Shown: positions 17,970 through 26,258 of the stretch, piece after piece | How the letters are laid out: every line of letters begins with the position of its first letter | Numbering within the stretch: the stretch's first letter is position 1 | Assembly (NCBI GenBank): GCA_963719525.1 | Contig: CAVRCG010000003.1 | Coordinates: 1 to 64,000 of the forward strand | Length of the DNA stretch: 64,000 nt | Direction of reading: 5' to 3' | Source of the DNA: Bernardetia sp963719525 | GTDB lineage: Bacteria > Bacteroidota > Bacteroidia > Cytophagales > Bernardetiaceae | The notes under the pieces: model-generated | The model's input: only the letters and a program-made list of their open reading frames with translations | What the model was told of the DNA's origin: nothing | The model's database searches: none | Made by a program: the position numbers and the translations under genes

Positions 17970-17994
17970 CGTTGCTCGTGTCCTCACGAGCGAC
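17970..17994 (+). repeat. TACCGT-type palindrome (family C)
   Basis: CCGTTGCTCGTG-TCCT-CACGAGCGAC. A facing pair of the same family is at 40240-40318. Confidence 0.85.
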
Positions 17995-18007
17995 TTAAAA
18001 CAAAAAA

Positions 18008-18949
18008 TTATGCAGTTGCATTCATAGTATCAAACGTATCCATAACTTCTTTTACGTGCTGACGAGAAGTTTCTAACATTGCTTTTTCTTCTTCGTTTAG
18101 GTCAAGTTCGATAATTTTTTCGATACCGTTTTTACCCAAAATTACAGGAACGCCTAAATAACAATCATTAATTCCATATTCGCCTTCCAATTTTACACAA
18201 ACAGGAAATACTCTACGCTGATTTTTTACGATTGCCTCTACCATTTGAGCAGCAGCAGCACCAGGAGCATACCAAGCAGAAGTTCCCATTAATTTAACGA
18301 GTTCTCCTCCTCCTTTTTTAGTTCTTTCTACGATTGCATCTAATTTATCTGCATCAATCATTTCAGTTACAGGAATACCAGCAACAGTTGTATAACGAGG
18401 AAGTGGCACCATTGTATCACCGTGTCCACCCATCAAAATAGCCTGAATTTCTTTTGGAGAAATATCTAAAGCTTCTGCCAAAAACGCACGGTAACGAGCT
18501 GTATCTAAGATTCCAGCCATTCCCATTACTTTGCGACGGTCTTTTTTAGAAGTCAAATGTGCTGCATACGTCATTACATCTAACGGATTCGAAACGATAA
18601 TAATGATTGCATTTGGAGAATGTTCGATGATTTTTGAAGTAACTTCATTTACAATTTTTGCATTTGTAGAAATCAAATCATCACGAGTCATACCTGGTTT
18701 ACGAGGCAAACCAGAAGTAATCACAACTACGTCAGAATTTGCTGTACGCTTATAATCTCCTGTTACGCCTACTGTACGAGTATCATAACCAATGATCGGA
18801 GCTTTTTGCCAAATATCTAATGCTTTTCCTTCTGCAAAACCTTCTTTGATATCTACTAAAACTACTTCTTGGCATATTTCACGAGTTGCTAATACGTCTG
18901 CACAAGTTGCGCCTACATTTCCTGCGCCTACTACGGTTACTTTTGTCAT
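18008..18949 (-). CDS. mdh: Malate dehydrogenase
   Basis: NAD-dependent oxidation of malate to oxaloacetate in the TCA cycle. 313 residues, LDH-like type of MDH. Motifs: GAGNVGATCA at residues 8-17, D33 for NAD specificity, the substrate arginines R83 and R89 in LPRKPGMTRDD, the D149/R152 pair in LDTARYR, and catalytic H176 in GGHGDTMVPL. R83 rather than Gln supports malate over lactate. It stands alone and converges on the transglutaminase gene. Confidence 0.95.
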   Translation of the reverse strand: MTKVTVVGAGNVGATCADVLATREICQEVVLVDIKEGFAEGKALDIWQKAPIIGYDTRTVGVTGDYKRTANSDVVVITSGLPRKPGMTRDDLISTNAKIVNEVTSKIIEHSPNAIIIIVSNPLDVMTYAAHLTSKKDRRKVMGMAGILDTARYRAFLAEALDISPKEIQAILMGGHGDTMVPLPRYTTVAGIPVTEMIDADKLDAIVERTKKGGGELVKLMGTSAWYAPGAAAAQMVEAIVKNQRRVFPVCVKLEGEYGINDCYLGVPVILGKNGIEKIIELDLNEEEKAMLETSRQHVKEVMDTFDTMNATA

Positions 18950-19198
18950 GTCTTTTTGTTGAGTTTATGTATAAAACAAATTTTGATAAGGGTATAATAA
19001 ACAATCCCTTACTTATGTTTCAAAGGTACAAAACTTTATAGATTTTTCGGAATTTTGAACGGCTAAGAAAAAATAATTTCTATTCATTGAAAGTGATAAC
19101 GTATGAATGTTTGAAATTACTAAAACTTTGAACATAAATTTACTTTTTGTAGATTTAATAGATTAATCAAAACTACAAACTCAAAATTATATTTAAAA

Positions 19199-20125
19199 AT
19201 GGGACATAGAGGAAATTACATAATCAAGTCGCAAAATAAAATCGATATTTATTATACACATTGGCGAGCTAATTTTATGGCTACTGACCTTTTTCTTGGC
19301 GAATCAAAGTTTGTAGAATTTGTAAAACAGTTTGATAAAGAGGAACAAACAATTCCTGAACCCTTTATAGAAGGTTGTATTTTGATAGATTATGATAAAA
19401 AGGAATTGGTAATTTGGGAAGTATTACACCTAAATCATTCATCTGTTAGAGAAAAATATTTGAGATATGTACAGTCAGAATGGGAAGATTGGAAAATAGA
19501 ATTCGCAGAAAAAGGACTTTATGATATTGAAAAGAAAGTGGATAGAGATTTTACAAGTTATCAACACATATTTTTTAGTGAAATAGATAGTGAAAAACTA
19601 AAACAAGACAAAAAAACAGAAGAAAACAAGGATATAGAAAGTATTGTAATCATGAAGAGAAATGATACTTTCGATCAGAAAGGAGTTTATTCTATAACTA
19701 GTGAAGAATTGTTTTTGATTGGAGAACAAATAATTGAAGTACTAGATACAAAAGATACTGTTGTCTTGCCTAAAGAGATTGAAAGTCGTAGGATAGGAGT
19801 TAGCATAATTGATTTTGATACCAAAACTATAGTTATGAATACAGCTATGGCTGGCGCAATAAAAAATTTGAAACCTTTTTGGAAAGACTGGAAACTTGAT
19901 ATTGGTAATTTTGGCTATATAAAAATGTTAGAAAAAGTTGGAATGAAAGTCGATTATCTCAAAATGGAAGAGGAAGATATCAAAGAAGCTATGCACGAAA
20001 TTTTGAATAAAGAAGATAGTTTTGACCCTATGAAGATTGCAAAAATAGTTATGGACGAGCAAGAAGGAAAAGATTTGAAATTTGGTTCTGGCTTTTTTGA
20101 GAATATTAAGCCTAAGAAATCGTAA
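19199..20125 (+). CDS. Hypothetical protein with two repeated modules, 308 aa
   Basis: I do not recognise the family. The protein starts MGHRGNYIIKSQNK and has no signal peptide, membrane segment or cysteine cluster. It contains what looks like an internal duplication: residues about 52-115 (ILIDYDKKEL, then WEDWKIEFAEKGLYDIEKKVD) align with about 190-250 (SIIDFDTKTI, then WKDWKLDIGNFGYIKMLEKVG). The two modules are joined by a charged linker (residues 131-148). The repeated W-x-x-W-K motif suggests a small protein or ligand-binding fold used twice. It is transcribed alone. Confidence 0.75.
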   Translation: MGHRGNYIIKSQNKIDIYYTHWRANFMATDLFLGESKFVEFVKQFDKEEQTIPEPFIEGCILIDYDKKELVIWEVLHLNHSSVREKYLRYVQSEWEDWKIEFAEKGLYDIEKKVDRDFTSYQHIFFSEIDSEKLKQDKKTEENKDIESIVIMKRNDTFDQKGVYSITSEELFLIGEQIIEVLDTKDTVVLPKEIESRRIGVSIIDFDTKTIVMNTAMAGAIKNLKPFWKDWKLDIGNFGYIKMLEKVGMKVDYLKMEEEDIKEAMHEILNKEDSFDPMKIAKIVMDEQEGKDLKFGSGFFENIKPKKS

Positions 20126-20476
20126 ATAATGTAGATTGTTCTTCCTATTTTACAAAAGGATTTATTTTTACCAAATAAGAAGGTTTAATAGAATGCACAA
20201 CAGCAGACAACATAAAATGGGGTAGTGTAGTAAAATTAGCTTCGCTGTTCTTCGAAATGTATTTGCTATTTTTTGGCTTGATAAATCAAGCCTCTAGCTT
20301 GTTTAAATGTAGCAATTTGATTTATCAAATTGGGTTTTTGACAAGAAACATAATTTTACTACATAACATAAAATGGACAAAAATAAATTAAATTTCTTTT
20401 CACAAAATATAACATTCTTTCAAAAAAATATTTTCGGATATTGCAGAGTAACTCAAAACCTATAAAATATAGCAGT
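20126..20476. repeat. Intergenic region with two AT-rich palindromes
   Basis: GGCTTGATAAATCAAGCC at 20275-20292 and GTAGC followed by AATTTGATTTATCAAATT at 20309-20331. The preceding TTCGCTGTTCTTCGAAA (near 20240) recurs near 50865 beside a similar palindrome, so the unit may be longer than the hairpin. Confidence 0.75.
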
Positions 20477-21814
20477 ATGCAATCCAAAAAAATATATAGT
20501 TCTGTTTTCGTGCTTTTACTTTTAAGTTTTTTATTCATTTCTCTAAAAAGTTATTCTCAAACTCCTCTACCAGCTCAAAAACAAAGTGAGCCGATTGTCT
20601 TAAAAAATGCTACGCTTCATATTGGAGATGGAAAAACTGTTATTGAAAATGGTGCTGTTCGTTTTGAGAATGGAAAAATTACTTCCGTAGGAGAATCTTC
20701 AAGCGTTTCGGAAGAAGGAGCAAAGGTAATTGATTTGTCTGGAAAACATATTTATCCTTCCCTAATTTTGGCAAATACTACACTTGGTCTTAGTGAAATT
20801 GATGCCGTTCGTCCTTCGGTAGATATGGCAGAAGTAGGCGATTTGAATCCAAATATCAGAGCCATTAGTGCCTATAATGCAGAATCTGAAGTTACCACAA
20901 CGGTCAGAACAAATGGCGTTTTGATTGCTCAAGCTACTCCTCGTGGTTCTTTAGTGGCTGGTCTTTCCTCTATCGTCAATCTTGATGCGTGGAATTATGA
21001 AGATGCAGCTTTGAAAGTTGATGACGGTTTGCACATTTATATGCCTGCTTATATGCAACAAGGGGGTTGGTGGGCTGCTCCTGCTGAACCCAAAAAAGCA
21101 AAAGAAGAAGAACGCAACTTAGAAATAGAGAAAATAAAATCACTTTTGAGTGAAGCAAAAGCCTATAATCAAATTGAAAATCCTGCTACAAAAAACTTAA
21201 AATTAGCTTCTGTAAAAGGTCTTTTTGATGGAACGATGCGCCTTTATTTACATGCAGAATGGGCAAAAGATATTATTGAAGGTGTGAGTTTTGCCAAAGA
21301 AATGGGAGTTCAGAAAGTTATCATTGTTGGTGGATATGACTCTTGGCAGGTAGCCGAATTTTTAAAGAAAAATCAAGTTCCTGTAATTGTAGGACGCACA
21401 ACAGAACTTCCTCAACGTACCGATGATGATATTGATGCGCCTTTTAAATTACCTTTTTTACTACAAAAAGCTGGCGTAGAATACTGTTTGAATTATGCTG
21501 GATCAATGGAAACAATGGGCGCAAGAAATCTTCCTTTTTCGGCAGGAATGGCAGTAACTTTCGGACTTACAAAAGAAGAAGCATTAGCAGCCATTACAAG
21601 TAAAGTCGCTTTTATTTTGGGTATTGAAAAGCGTGTCGGAACATTAGAAATAGGAAAAGATGCAAGCATTGTAGTTTCGGAAGGCGATATTTTAGACATG
21701 ATGACAAACAAAGTAATCCACGCTTTTATTGAAGGAAGAGAAATTGACCTCACAAACAAACAAAAAATCCTCTACCAAAAATACAAAACACGTATCGAAA
21801 ATATGAAAGAGTAA
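20477..21814 (+). CDS. Secreted amidohydrolase-like protein lacking the HxH metal motif
   Basis: 445 residues from ATG 20477 (an upstream TTG at 20441 would add 12 residues ahead of a good signal peptide, so I reject it). The signal peptide ends at SYSQ. The N-terminal composite beta domain (LKNATLHIGDGKTVIENGAVRFENGKIT) and the C-terminal end (TFGLTKEEALAAITSKVA, GTLEIGKDASIVV) are those of imidazolonepropionase-like amidohydrolases. Where active enzymes have PGxIDxHxH, this protein reads IYPSLILANTTLGLSEIDAV, so the two metal ligands are absent. It may be a non-catalytic subunit or use another chemistry. Related Bacteroidota genes often come in pairs with a complete partner; none is adjacent here. 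Confidence 0.85.
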   Translation: MQSKKIYSSVFVLLLLSFLFISLKSYSQTPLPAQKQSEPIVLKNATLHIGDGKTVIENGAVRFENGKITSVGESSSVSEEGAKVIDLSGKHIYPSLILANTTLGLSEIDAVRPSVDMAEVGDLNPNIRAISAYNAESEVTTTVRTNGVLIAQATPRGSLVAGLSSIVNLDAWNYEDAALKVDDGLHIYMPAYMQQGGWWAAPAEPKKAKEEERNLEIEKIKSLLSEAKAYNQIENPATKNLKLASVKGLFDGTMRLYLHAEWAKDIIEGVSFAKEMGVQKVIIVGGYDSWQVAEFLKKNQVPVIVGRTTELPQRTDDDIDAPFKLPFLLQKAGVEYCLNYAGSMETMGARNLPFSAGMAVTFGLTKEEALAAITSKVAFILGIEKRVGTLEIGKDASIVVSEGDILDMMTNKVIHAFIEGREIDLTNKQKILYQKYKTRIENMKE

Positions 21815-21819
21815 TTTAT

Positions 21820-21853
21820 GTAGCTCACTCTTTAGAGTGAGAGCATTTCGTAA
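21820..21853 (+). repeat. GTAGC-anchored palindrome (stem ACTC/GAGT)
   Basis: GTAGC-TCACTC-TTTA-GAGTGAG-AGCATTTCGTAAA, directly after the amidohydrolase stop codon. Same framework as 32872-32935 and 44501-44522. Confidence 0.9.
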
Positions 21854-21910
21854 AACAGTATTTCAAATTAAACAAAAAAAAGGCACTATAAAAGGTGTCT
21901 TTTTTGTGCC

Positions 21911-22714
21911 TTAAAATCTCAAATTAAAATGCTTTTTAGTTTCTTCTTTCCTCAAAAAAATTAATCCTACATGAAATAAATCTATCGAAATGGTTACTTT
22001 TTCATTTTTGATAATTTCGTTCCACGCTTTTTCCATTCCTTTAGACCAATGAATGTCATCTAAAATAATAAGTGTATCGTTATGACATTTTTCCAAAATC
22101 TGATTAAAATAGTTGATGGTTGGCTCATAACGATGATTTGCATCTAAGAAAACAAAATCTAATAAAGGAAGGGAAGGAATATTTTGTGGTAACGTTTCGT
22201 CAATATTTCCGATTATTAATTGTATATTTTCTTGTTTTAACTTTTCAAAATTCTGTTTTGCTTTCTTAGCTATTTCTGGACAGCCTTCAAAAGTAATTAG
22301 TTGAGTTTTTTTATCATCACTTGCCAAAGCCATAAAAAGTGTAGAAATTCCTAATGATGTTCCTAATTCTAAAATGGTTTTGGGTTTAAAATATTCTACT
22401 AATCTGAATAATAATTGTGCTTTTTTGGTAGTTGCAGCAGAGCTACGAGTGAGTTGTGAAATACTGCGTTTATTTGAAGAATTTTTATTCTTATTCTTAT
22501 TCTTTTTTGAACCTGCACCAAAATCTGTAATTTCTAATTGTGTAGAGTCAGAAATTAGTTCTTTACGAAGAATTTCTAATTCTGAAAAGGCGTAATACTC
22601 TTTTTCATCTTGTATCGCTAAAGTGTAGAGTTGATAAACAAAAGGAGAATGAATAGTCTGCCGATTTGCTGCTCTTAAGTAAGAATAGATATATTTTATT
22701 GCATACAACAACAT
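21911..22714 (-). CDS. Class I SAM-dependent methyltransferase (O-methyltransferase-like)
   Basis: 267 residues from the ATG at 22714; a longer frame begins with TTG at 22765. The Rossmann core has motif I FKPKTILELGTSLGISTLFMA (LELGTSLG is the SAM loop), an acidic strand end TFEG, and the FVFLDANHRYEPT motif that resembles the metal-binding Asp region of COMT-like O-methyltransferases. A later LIILDDIHWS supplies a second acidic pair. An insertion of low-complexity KKNKNKNKNSSNKR lies around residue 77. The substrate is unknown. It is transcribed alone. Confidence 0.85.
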   Translation of the reverse strand: MLLYAIKYIYSYLRAANRQTIHSPFVYQLYTLAIQDEKEYYAFSELEILRKELISDSTQLEITDFGAGSKKNKNKNKNSSNKRSISQLTRSSAATTKKAQLLFRLVEYFKPKTILELGTSLGISTLFMALASDDKKTQLITFEGCPEIAKKAKQNFEKLKQENIQLIIGNIDETLPQNIPSLPLLDFVFLDANHRYEPTINYFNQILEKCHNDTLIILDDIHWSKGMEKAWNEIIKNEKVTISIDLFHVGLIFLRKEETKKHFNLRF

Positions 22715-22773
22715 AATTCGTTTGTATTGAAATGGGTAAAGCGTTAAAGAAGATAGTGAAAACAATACTTATC

Positions 22774-22920
22774 ATCGATATAAATGACATTTTGCAAAAG
22801 AATAGTTTGCTTTTTCCATAAAATAGGGTTTGTAAACTCTATTTTATGAAAAAAAGACGATTGCACAGAATAAAATTTGGTAGCAATCTTTCTATTTTAG
22901 AAGGTCGCTCATATTGTATC
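22774..22920. mobile_element. MITE-like element, copy 1 (diverged)
   Basis: Left end ATCGATATAAATGACATT and right end AAGGTCGCTCATATTGTAT are degraded forms of the inverted repeats of the copy at 63457-63630. The centre is the palindrome TTTTTCCATAAAATAGGG and its return, followed by the shared tail GACGATTGCACAGAATAAAA. No coding capacity. Confidence 0.8.
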
Positions 22921-22943
22921 ATTATCACTAAAAATTTTAGAAA

Positions 22944-22980
22944 GAAAAAACTCCAATAAGGCGAATTTATTGGAGTTTCA
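22944..22980. terminator. Rho-independent terminator
   Basis: AAACTCCAATAA / TTATTGGAGTTT with flanking A and T runs. It serves ohr on the minus strand, about 100 bases past its stop, or possibly traffic from the other side. Confidence 0.75.
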
Positions 22981-23079
22981 TTTATAAATATATGTTTTGA
23001 GTAGCAATTTAGTAAAGTTTTATCAGAAATGTAGGTAGAAATAAGTAAAGGCTTATTTTTGATACAAATATAATTCTGA

Positions 23080-23517
23080 TTAATTGACGTGAATATTTAC
23101 AGGAATATTTCCTCTAGTAGCTTTTGAGTAAGGGCAAACTTGATGAGCAGCTTCTGTAAGTTCTTGTACTTGTTTTATATCCATATCCGAAATATGAACA
23201 AAAATATCTACCGAAAGACTAAAAGCTTCGCCTTCTTTTCCGATAGTTGCATGTACAGTTACCTCTGGTGGAGAAGCTAATTTGATTTTTTTGCTTGCAG
23301 CAACTGCGCCCAATGCACCACCAAAACAAGCTGCATATCCTGCTGCAAAGAGTTGCTCTGGATTGGTATGTTTGCCTGTTTCGTCGCCACCCATTCCTTT
23401 AGGAAGGCGTACATCAAGGTCAATTACTCCGTCAGAAGACTTTACATTTCCGTTTCTACCACTTTTCCCCATTACCTTTGCAGTATAGAGAGGTGTGAAG
23501 TTTGTGTCTTTTTCCAT
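23080..23517 (-). CDS. ohr: Organic hydroperoxide resistance protein (Ohr/OsmC family)
   Basis: Cytoplasmic thiol peroxidase that reduces organic hydroperoxides. 145 residues, normal for Ohr. The two redox cysteines are C64 in GYAACFGGAL and C128 in HQVCPYSKATRG. The Arg and Glu that assemble the active site are R37 (DVRLPKG) and E54 (NPEQLF). The motif CPYSKATRGNI favours Ohr over OsmC. No OhrR regulator is adjacent. Confidence 0.95.
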   Translation of the reverse strand: MEKDTNFTPLYTAKVMGKSGRNGNVKSSDGVIDLDVRLPKGMGGDETGKHTNPEQLFAAGYAACFGGALGAVAASKKIKLASPPEVTVHATIGKEGEAFSLSVDIFVHISDMDIKQVQELTEAAHQVCPYSKATRGNIPVNIHVN

Positions 23518-24088
23518 AAAATATATAAAAGTAAAATAAGAAATAGCTAATTTTCATAAGAACAGTAGTTGAAGCGATTTGTTCTTTGTGTATGCAAATT
23601 GCACAATAAATTCAACAAAATCAAATTGATTTTATATCTTGATTTTATAAAATTAACGTTCATTTGTTACTTTTGGCACTCATTTGGACTTATACAGAAC
23701 AGAAACAGATAGTAAAATTTGGCAAAACTGTTAGTTTTATAAATTAAAAACTAGCATTACCTTCAAATTTGATAAGAAAAAGTAGTGTTTATCTCAAAAA
23801 CACAAATTAAAATTGTGTATAAATTGCTTACTAATTCAAAAACATAGATATTTGTGATTTATAAATTTTGAGAGTATTCTAAATAACTTTTGATAAATAA
23901 TCCTCCTAATCTTATTAAATCAGACTAACGTCCATTTTACAATAACATACAAATAAAAAAGGGTAGATGTTTTTGAAACTACATTTACTATTTCAAAATA
24001 TAATTTATTTACTCAAATTTACTCAAAATAATTTCAAGTAATTTGGATTATCAAAGTAAATAAATCACTAATCCAAAAACATAAAATC
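23518..24088. other. 570-base intergenic region, no gene seen
   Basis: Very AT-rich with many stops in all frames. It must hold the divergent promoters of ohr and the TPR gene, but no box fits well enough to place. No palindrome of the dispersed families was seen here. Confidence 0.5.
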
Positions 24089-25456
24089 ATGAAGAAGATA
24101 CAATTCAATTTTAAAACTATTTTACTTTTACTGGCTCTTTTTGCCTTTTTAATTCCTACTTCTTTTGCACAAGAGAACGAACCAAACTGGCCTAGTGGTA
24201 AAAATAAAGGTATTGCCAAAGAAAATTATGCCCTTTTGATAGATGCAGTAAATAATGAGCAATACGAAGAAGCGATTAAGCCTCTAGAATGGATTTTGGA
24301 AAATGCTCCTAATTTGCATGCAGACGTTTATGTAAAAGCTGTAAAACTCTACGACGGACTTGCCAAAAAAGCAAAAGAAGACGGACGTGATAGTGAAGTA
24401 AAAGTAAATCAAGACAAGATTGTTGAGATGTACCAGATGCGTATTAAGAACAATTTGGCTGAAGATATAGCTGATTTGTACCGTCGTTTTGGTCTTGATG
24501 CTTATTTTTATTGGAAAGATGATCCTTCAAAAATAGATACACTCTACAAGCATTATGAAAAAACGTATGAGCTAGATAGAGATCATTTTCCTCGTTCGGA
24601 AGTAATTTATTATGCCGATGCAGCAGGTAAGGAATATGAGCAAGAACTCATTACATTAGAAAAGCTGACAGAAGTATATGAGGACTTGAAAAGCTATGTC
24701 GCTAGTCGTATTGCGAAGGAAGAAACGCAAGAAGAAAAAGACAAATGGAGAACGTATGTTTTGGATAAAATAGATGAACTAGAACTTATCTATTTTCCTA
24801 AAGATTGTAATCGTATTGCAGATTTGTTTGGCGAAAAAATGAAAGCAGCTCCTAACGATACACTTCTCATTCAACGAGTTTTAAAACTTATGGGGGATAA
24901 TGGGTGTACCAAAGAACCTTTGTTTTTAGATGCTATGTTGGCTTTTTACAAACTGACTCCTACAAACACTATCGCAAATACTATCGGACAACTTCACATG
25001 CAAAATGGAGATACAGACAAAGCTCTTACGTGGATTGAAAAGTCATTAGTAGGTGCAAGTGCAGAAGAAAAAGAGAAAGCTGCAAATACTGTTTTGACAT
25101 TATCTAAAGTAGCTTATAAAGATGGAAACTATACAAAAGCCCGTTCTTTATCCTACAAAGCTGCCGAAATGGGTAATGCGACTGTAGCTGCAAATGCCTA
25201 TACTTTTATTGGAGATATGTATATGAGTACTTATAAACAATGTATGCAAGGAAGTGATATTGTACAGAAACGTGCTGTGTTTTTAGCTGCTTATGATATG
25301 TATGCACGAGGTGGAGATGCTTCTAAAATGGCTTCTGCAAAAGGACAGTTTCCTACAAAAGAAGATATATTCTCTGATGACAAATACAAAATAGGCGATT
25401 CTATTTCGGTAGGTTGTTGGATAAATACAACGACTACAATACGCACTAGAGATTAA
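24089..25456 (+). CDS. Secreted TPR-repeat protein, 455 aa
   Basis: Signal peptide residues 1-27 (ending TSFAQ), then a protein made of helical repeats: an early repeat with NNEQYEEAIKPLEWILENAPN around residue 55, and clearer TPR units in the C-terminal half (TIANTIGQLHMQNGDTDKALTWIEKSL, then YKDGNYTKARSLSYKAAEMG). No catalytic motif. It is probably a periplasmic scaffold, and the sequence style is common in gliding Bacteroidota, but I cannot assign a complex. It ends at a good terminator and is transcribed alone. Confidence 0.8.
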   Translation: MKKIQFNFKTILLLLALFAFLIPTSFAQENEPNWPSGKNKGIAKENYALLIDAVNNEQYEEAIKPLEWILENAPNLHADVYVKAVKLYDGLAKKAKEDGRDSEVKVNQDKIVEMYQMRIKNNLAEDIADLYRRFGLDAYFYWKDDPSKIDTLYKHYEKTYELDRDHFPRSEVIYYADAAGKEYEQELITLEKLTEVYEDLKSYVASRIAKEETQEEKDKWRTYVLDKIDELELIYFPKDCNRIADLFGEKMKAAPNDTLLIQRVLKLMGDNGCTKEPLFLDAMLAFYKLTPTNTIANTIGQLHMQNGDTDKALTWIEKSLVGASAEEKEKAANTVLTLSKVAYKDGNYTKARSLSYKAAEMGNATVAANAYTFIGDMYMSTYKQCMQGSDIVQKRAVFLAAYDMYARGGDASKMASAKGQFPTKEDIFSDDKYKIGDSISVGCWINTTTTIRTRD

Positions 25457-25485
25457 GAATATTGATTTCTAAATTATTGGAAAAC

Positions 25486-25525
25486 AAAAATTCCTTATTT
25501 CTATTTTTAGAGGTAAGGAATTTTT
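25486..25525 (+). terminator. Rho-independent terminator of the TPR gene
   Basis: AAAAATTCCTTA / TAAGGAATTTTT with a 16-base loop, 30 bases past the stop codon. Confidence 0.85.
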
Positions 25526-25537
25526 ATTATTATGTAT

Positions 25538-25602
25538 CACAGACTTCCTAAGTCTGTGCAAAGGAGTAACTTTTATTTATCCAACAGACTAAGAAGTCTG
25601 TT
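25538..25602. repeat. Two palindromes with AGACT/AGTCT stems
   Basis: CACAGACTTCCTAAGTCTGTG at 25538-25558 and AACAGACTAAGAAGTCTGTT at 25583-25602, the second ending 17 bases before the acetyltransferase start, so within its leader. A third member, AACAGACAGGAATGTCTGTT, is at 53919-53938; its stem differs in both arms. Confidence 0.85.
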
Positions 25603-25619
25603 ATACTTAAAAACATCAA

Positions 25620-25925
25620 ATGAAACAAATACACAAAGAAGCTATTTTTCAAAATGCAGATGCAAAGCGTTTTGAATGGAATGTAGAAGGGAAAACGGCA
25701 TTCATCGATTATATATTAAACAATCAAAATGAAATTTTCCTCACTCATACAGAAGTTCCGTCAGAATTAGAAGGAAAAGGAATTGGTACAAAACTCGTAA
25801 AAGCTGTTCTGGATTATATCAAAGCTGAAGATTGGACTCTCTATCCTACTTGTCCGTTTGTAGGTTCGTATATTAAGAAAAATGAAGAATATAAAAGTTT
25901 GGTAAAAAAGGGATTGAAGTATTAA
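25620..25925 (+). CDS. Small GNAT-type N-acetyltransferase
   Basis: 101 residues, the size of the YjdJ/NATD1-like minimal GNAT domain. It shows the acetyl-CoA motif in VPSELEGKGIGTKLVKAVLDY (the GxGxG-like GKGIGT loop) and the ending LYPTCPFVGSYIKKN typical of this subgroup. Substrate unknown. The leader contains two palindromes, and the last 40 bases are repeated in tandem downstream (25992-26092). Confidence 0.85.
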   Translation: MKQIHKEAIFQNADAKRFEWNVEGKTAFIDYILNNQNEIFLTHTEVPSELEGKGIGTKLVKAVLDYIKAEDWTLYPTCPFVGSYIKKNEEYKSLVKKGLKY

Positions 25926-26092
25926 TTTGTTACTTTCAATTGGTGATGTTGTTGGTGTCGCTTCGCTAAAACACCAACAACGGTAAAAACACGAAGAATA
26001 TAAAAGTTTGGTAAAAAAGGGATTAAAATATTAATTTGTCAGTTTTAACTTAATAATGTTGTTGGTGTCACTTCGCTAAAACATCAACAAAG
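25883..26092. repeat. 109-base direct repeat holding the 3' end of the acetyltransferase gene and a palindrome
   Basis: 25883-25983 and 25992-26092 are near-copies: both contain GAAGAATATAAAAGTTTGGT, the codons up to the TAA stop, and a family A palindrome (25948-25981, 26058-26090). The second copy has some substitutions and lacks the rest of the gene. A duplication bounded by the palindrome is the simplest reading. Confidence 0.9.
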
Positions 26093-26102
26093 GCAAAGAA
26101 GT

Positions 26103-26154
26103 GTATTCTTTCCATAGCACAGGGTTTTCAAACCCTGTGCTATGGAAAGAATAC
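26103..26154. repeat. 52-base near-perfect palindrome (MITE core, stem variant)
   Basis: Two 25-base arms pair perfectly around TC, beginning GTATTCTTTCCATAGCACAG. The arm matches the MITE core TTTCCATA(GA)ATAGGGTTT except that the AATAGGG part is CACAGGG in one arm and CCCTGTG in the other. Confidence 0.9.
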
Positions 26155-26180
26155 TTTTACACCAAAAATTTTCAGCCAAA

Positions 26181-26217
26181 AAAAGCCACTTTTATCAAAA
26201 AGATAAAAGTGGCTTTT
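26181..26217. terminator. Rho-independent terminator between convergent genes
   Basis: AAAAGCCACTTTTATC / GATAAAAGTGGCTTTT with a five-base loop; it works on either strand. Confidence 0.9.
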
Positions 26218-26258
26218 CTGTCAAATAGCAGTTCGCTTACAACTTATCACTACAAAAA

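Noticed and set aside
20441..20476. Longer N-terminus of the amidohydrolase-like protein from TTG 20441
   Set aside because: It would put polar residues ahead of a clear signal peptide that starts at ATG 20477.
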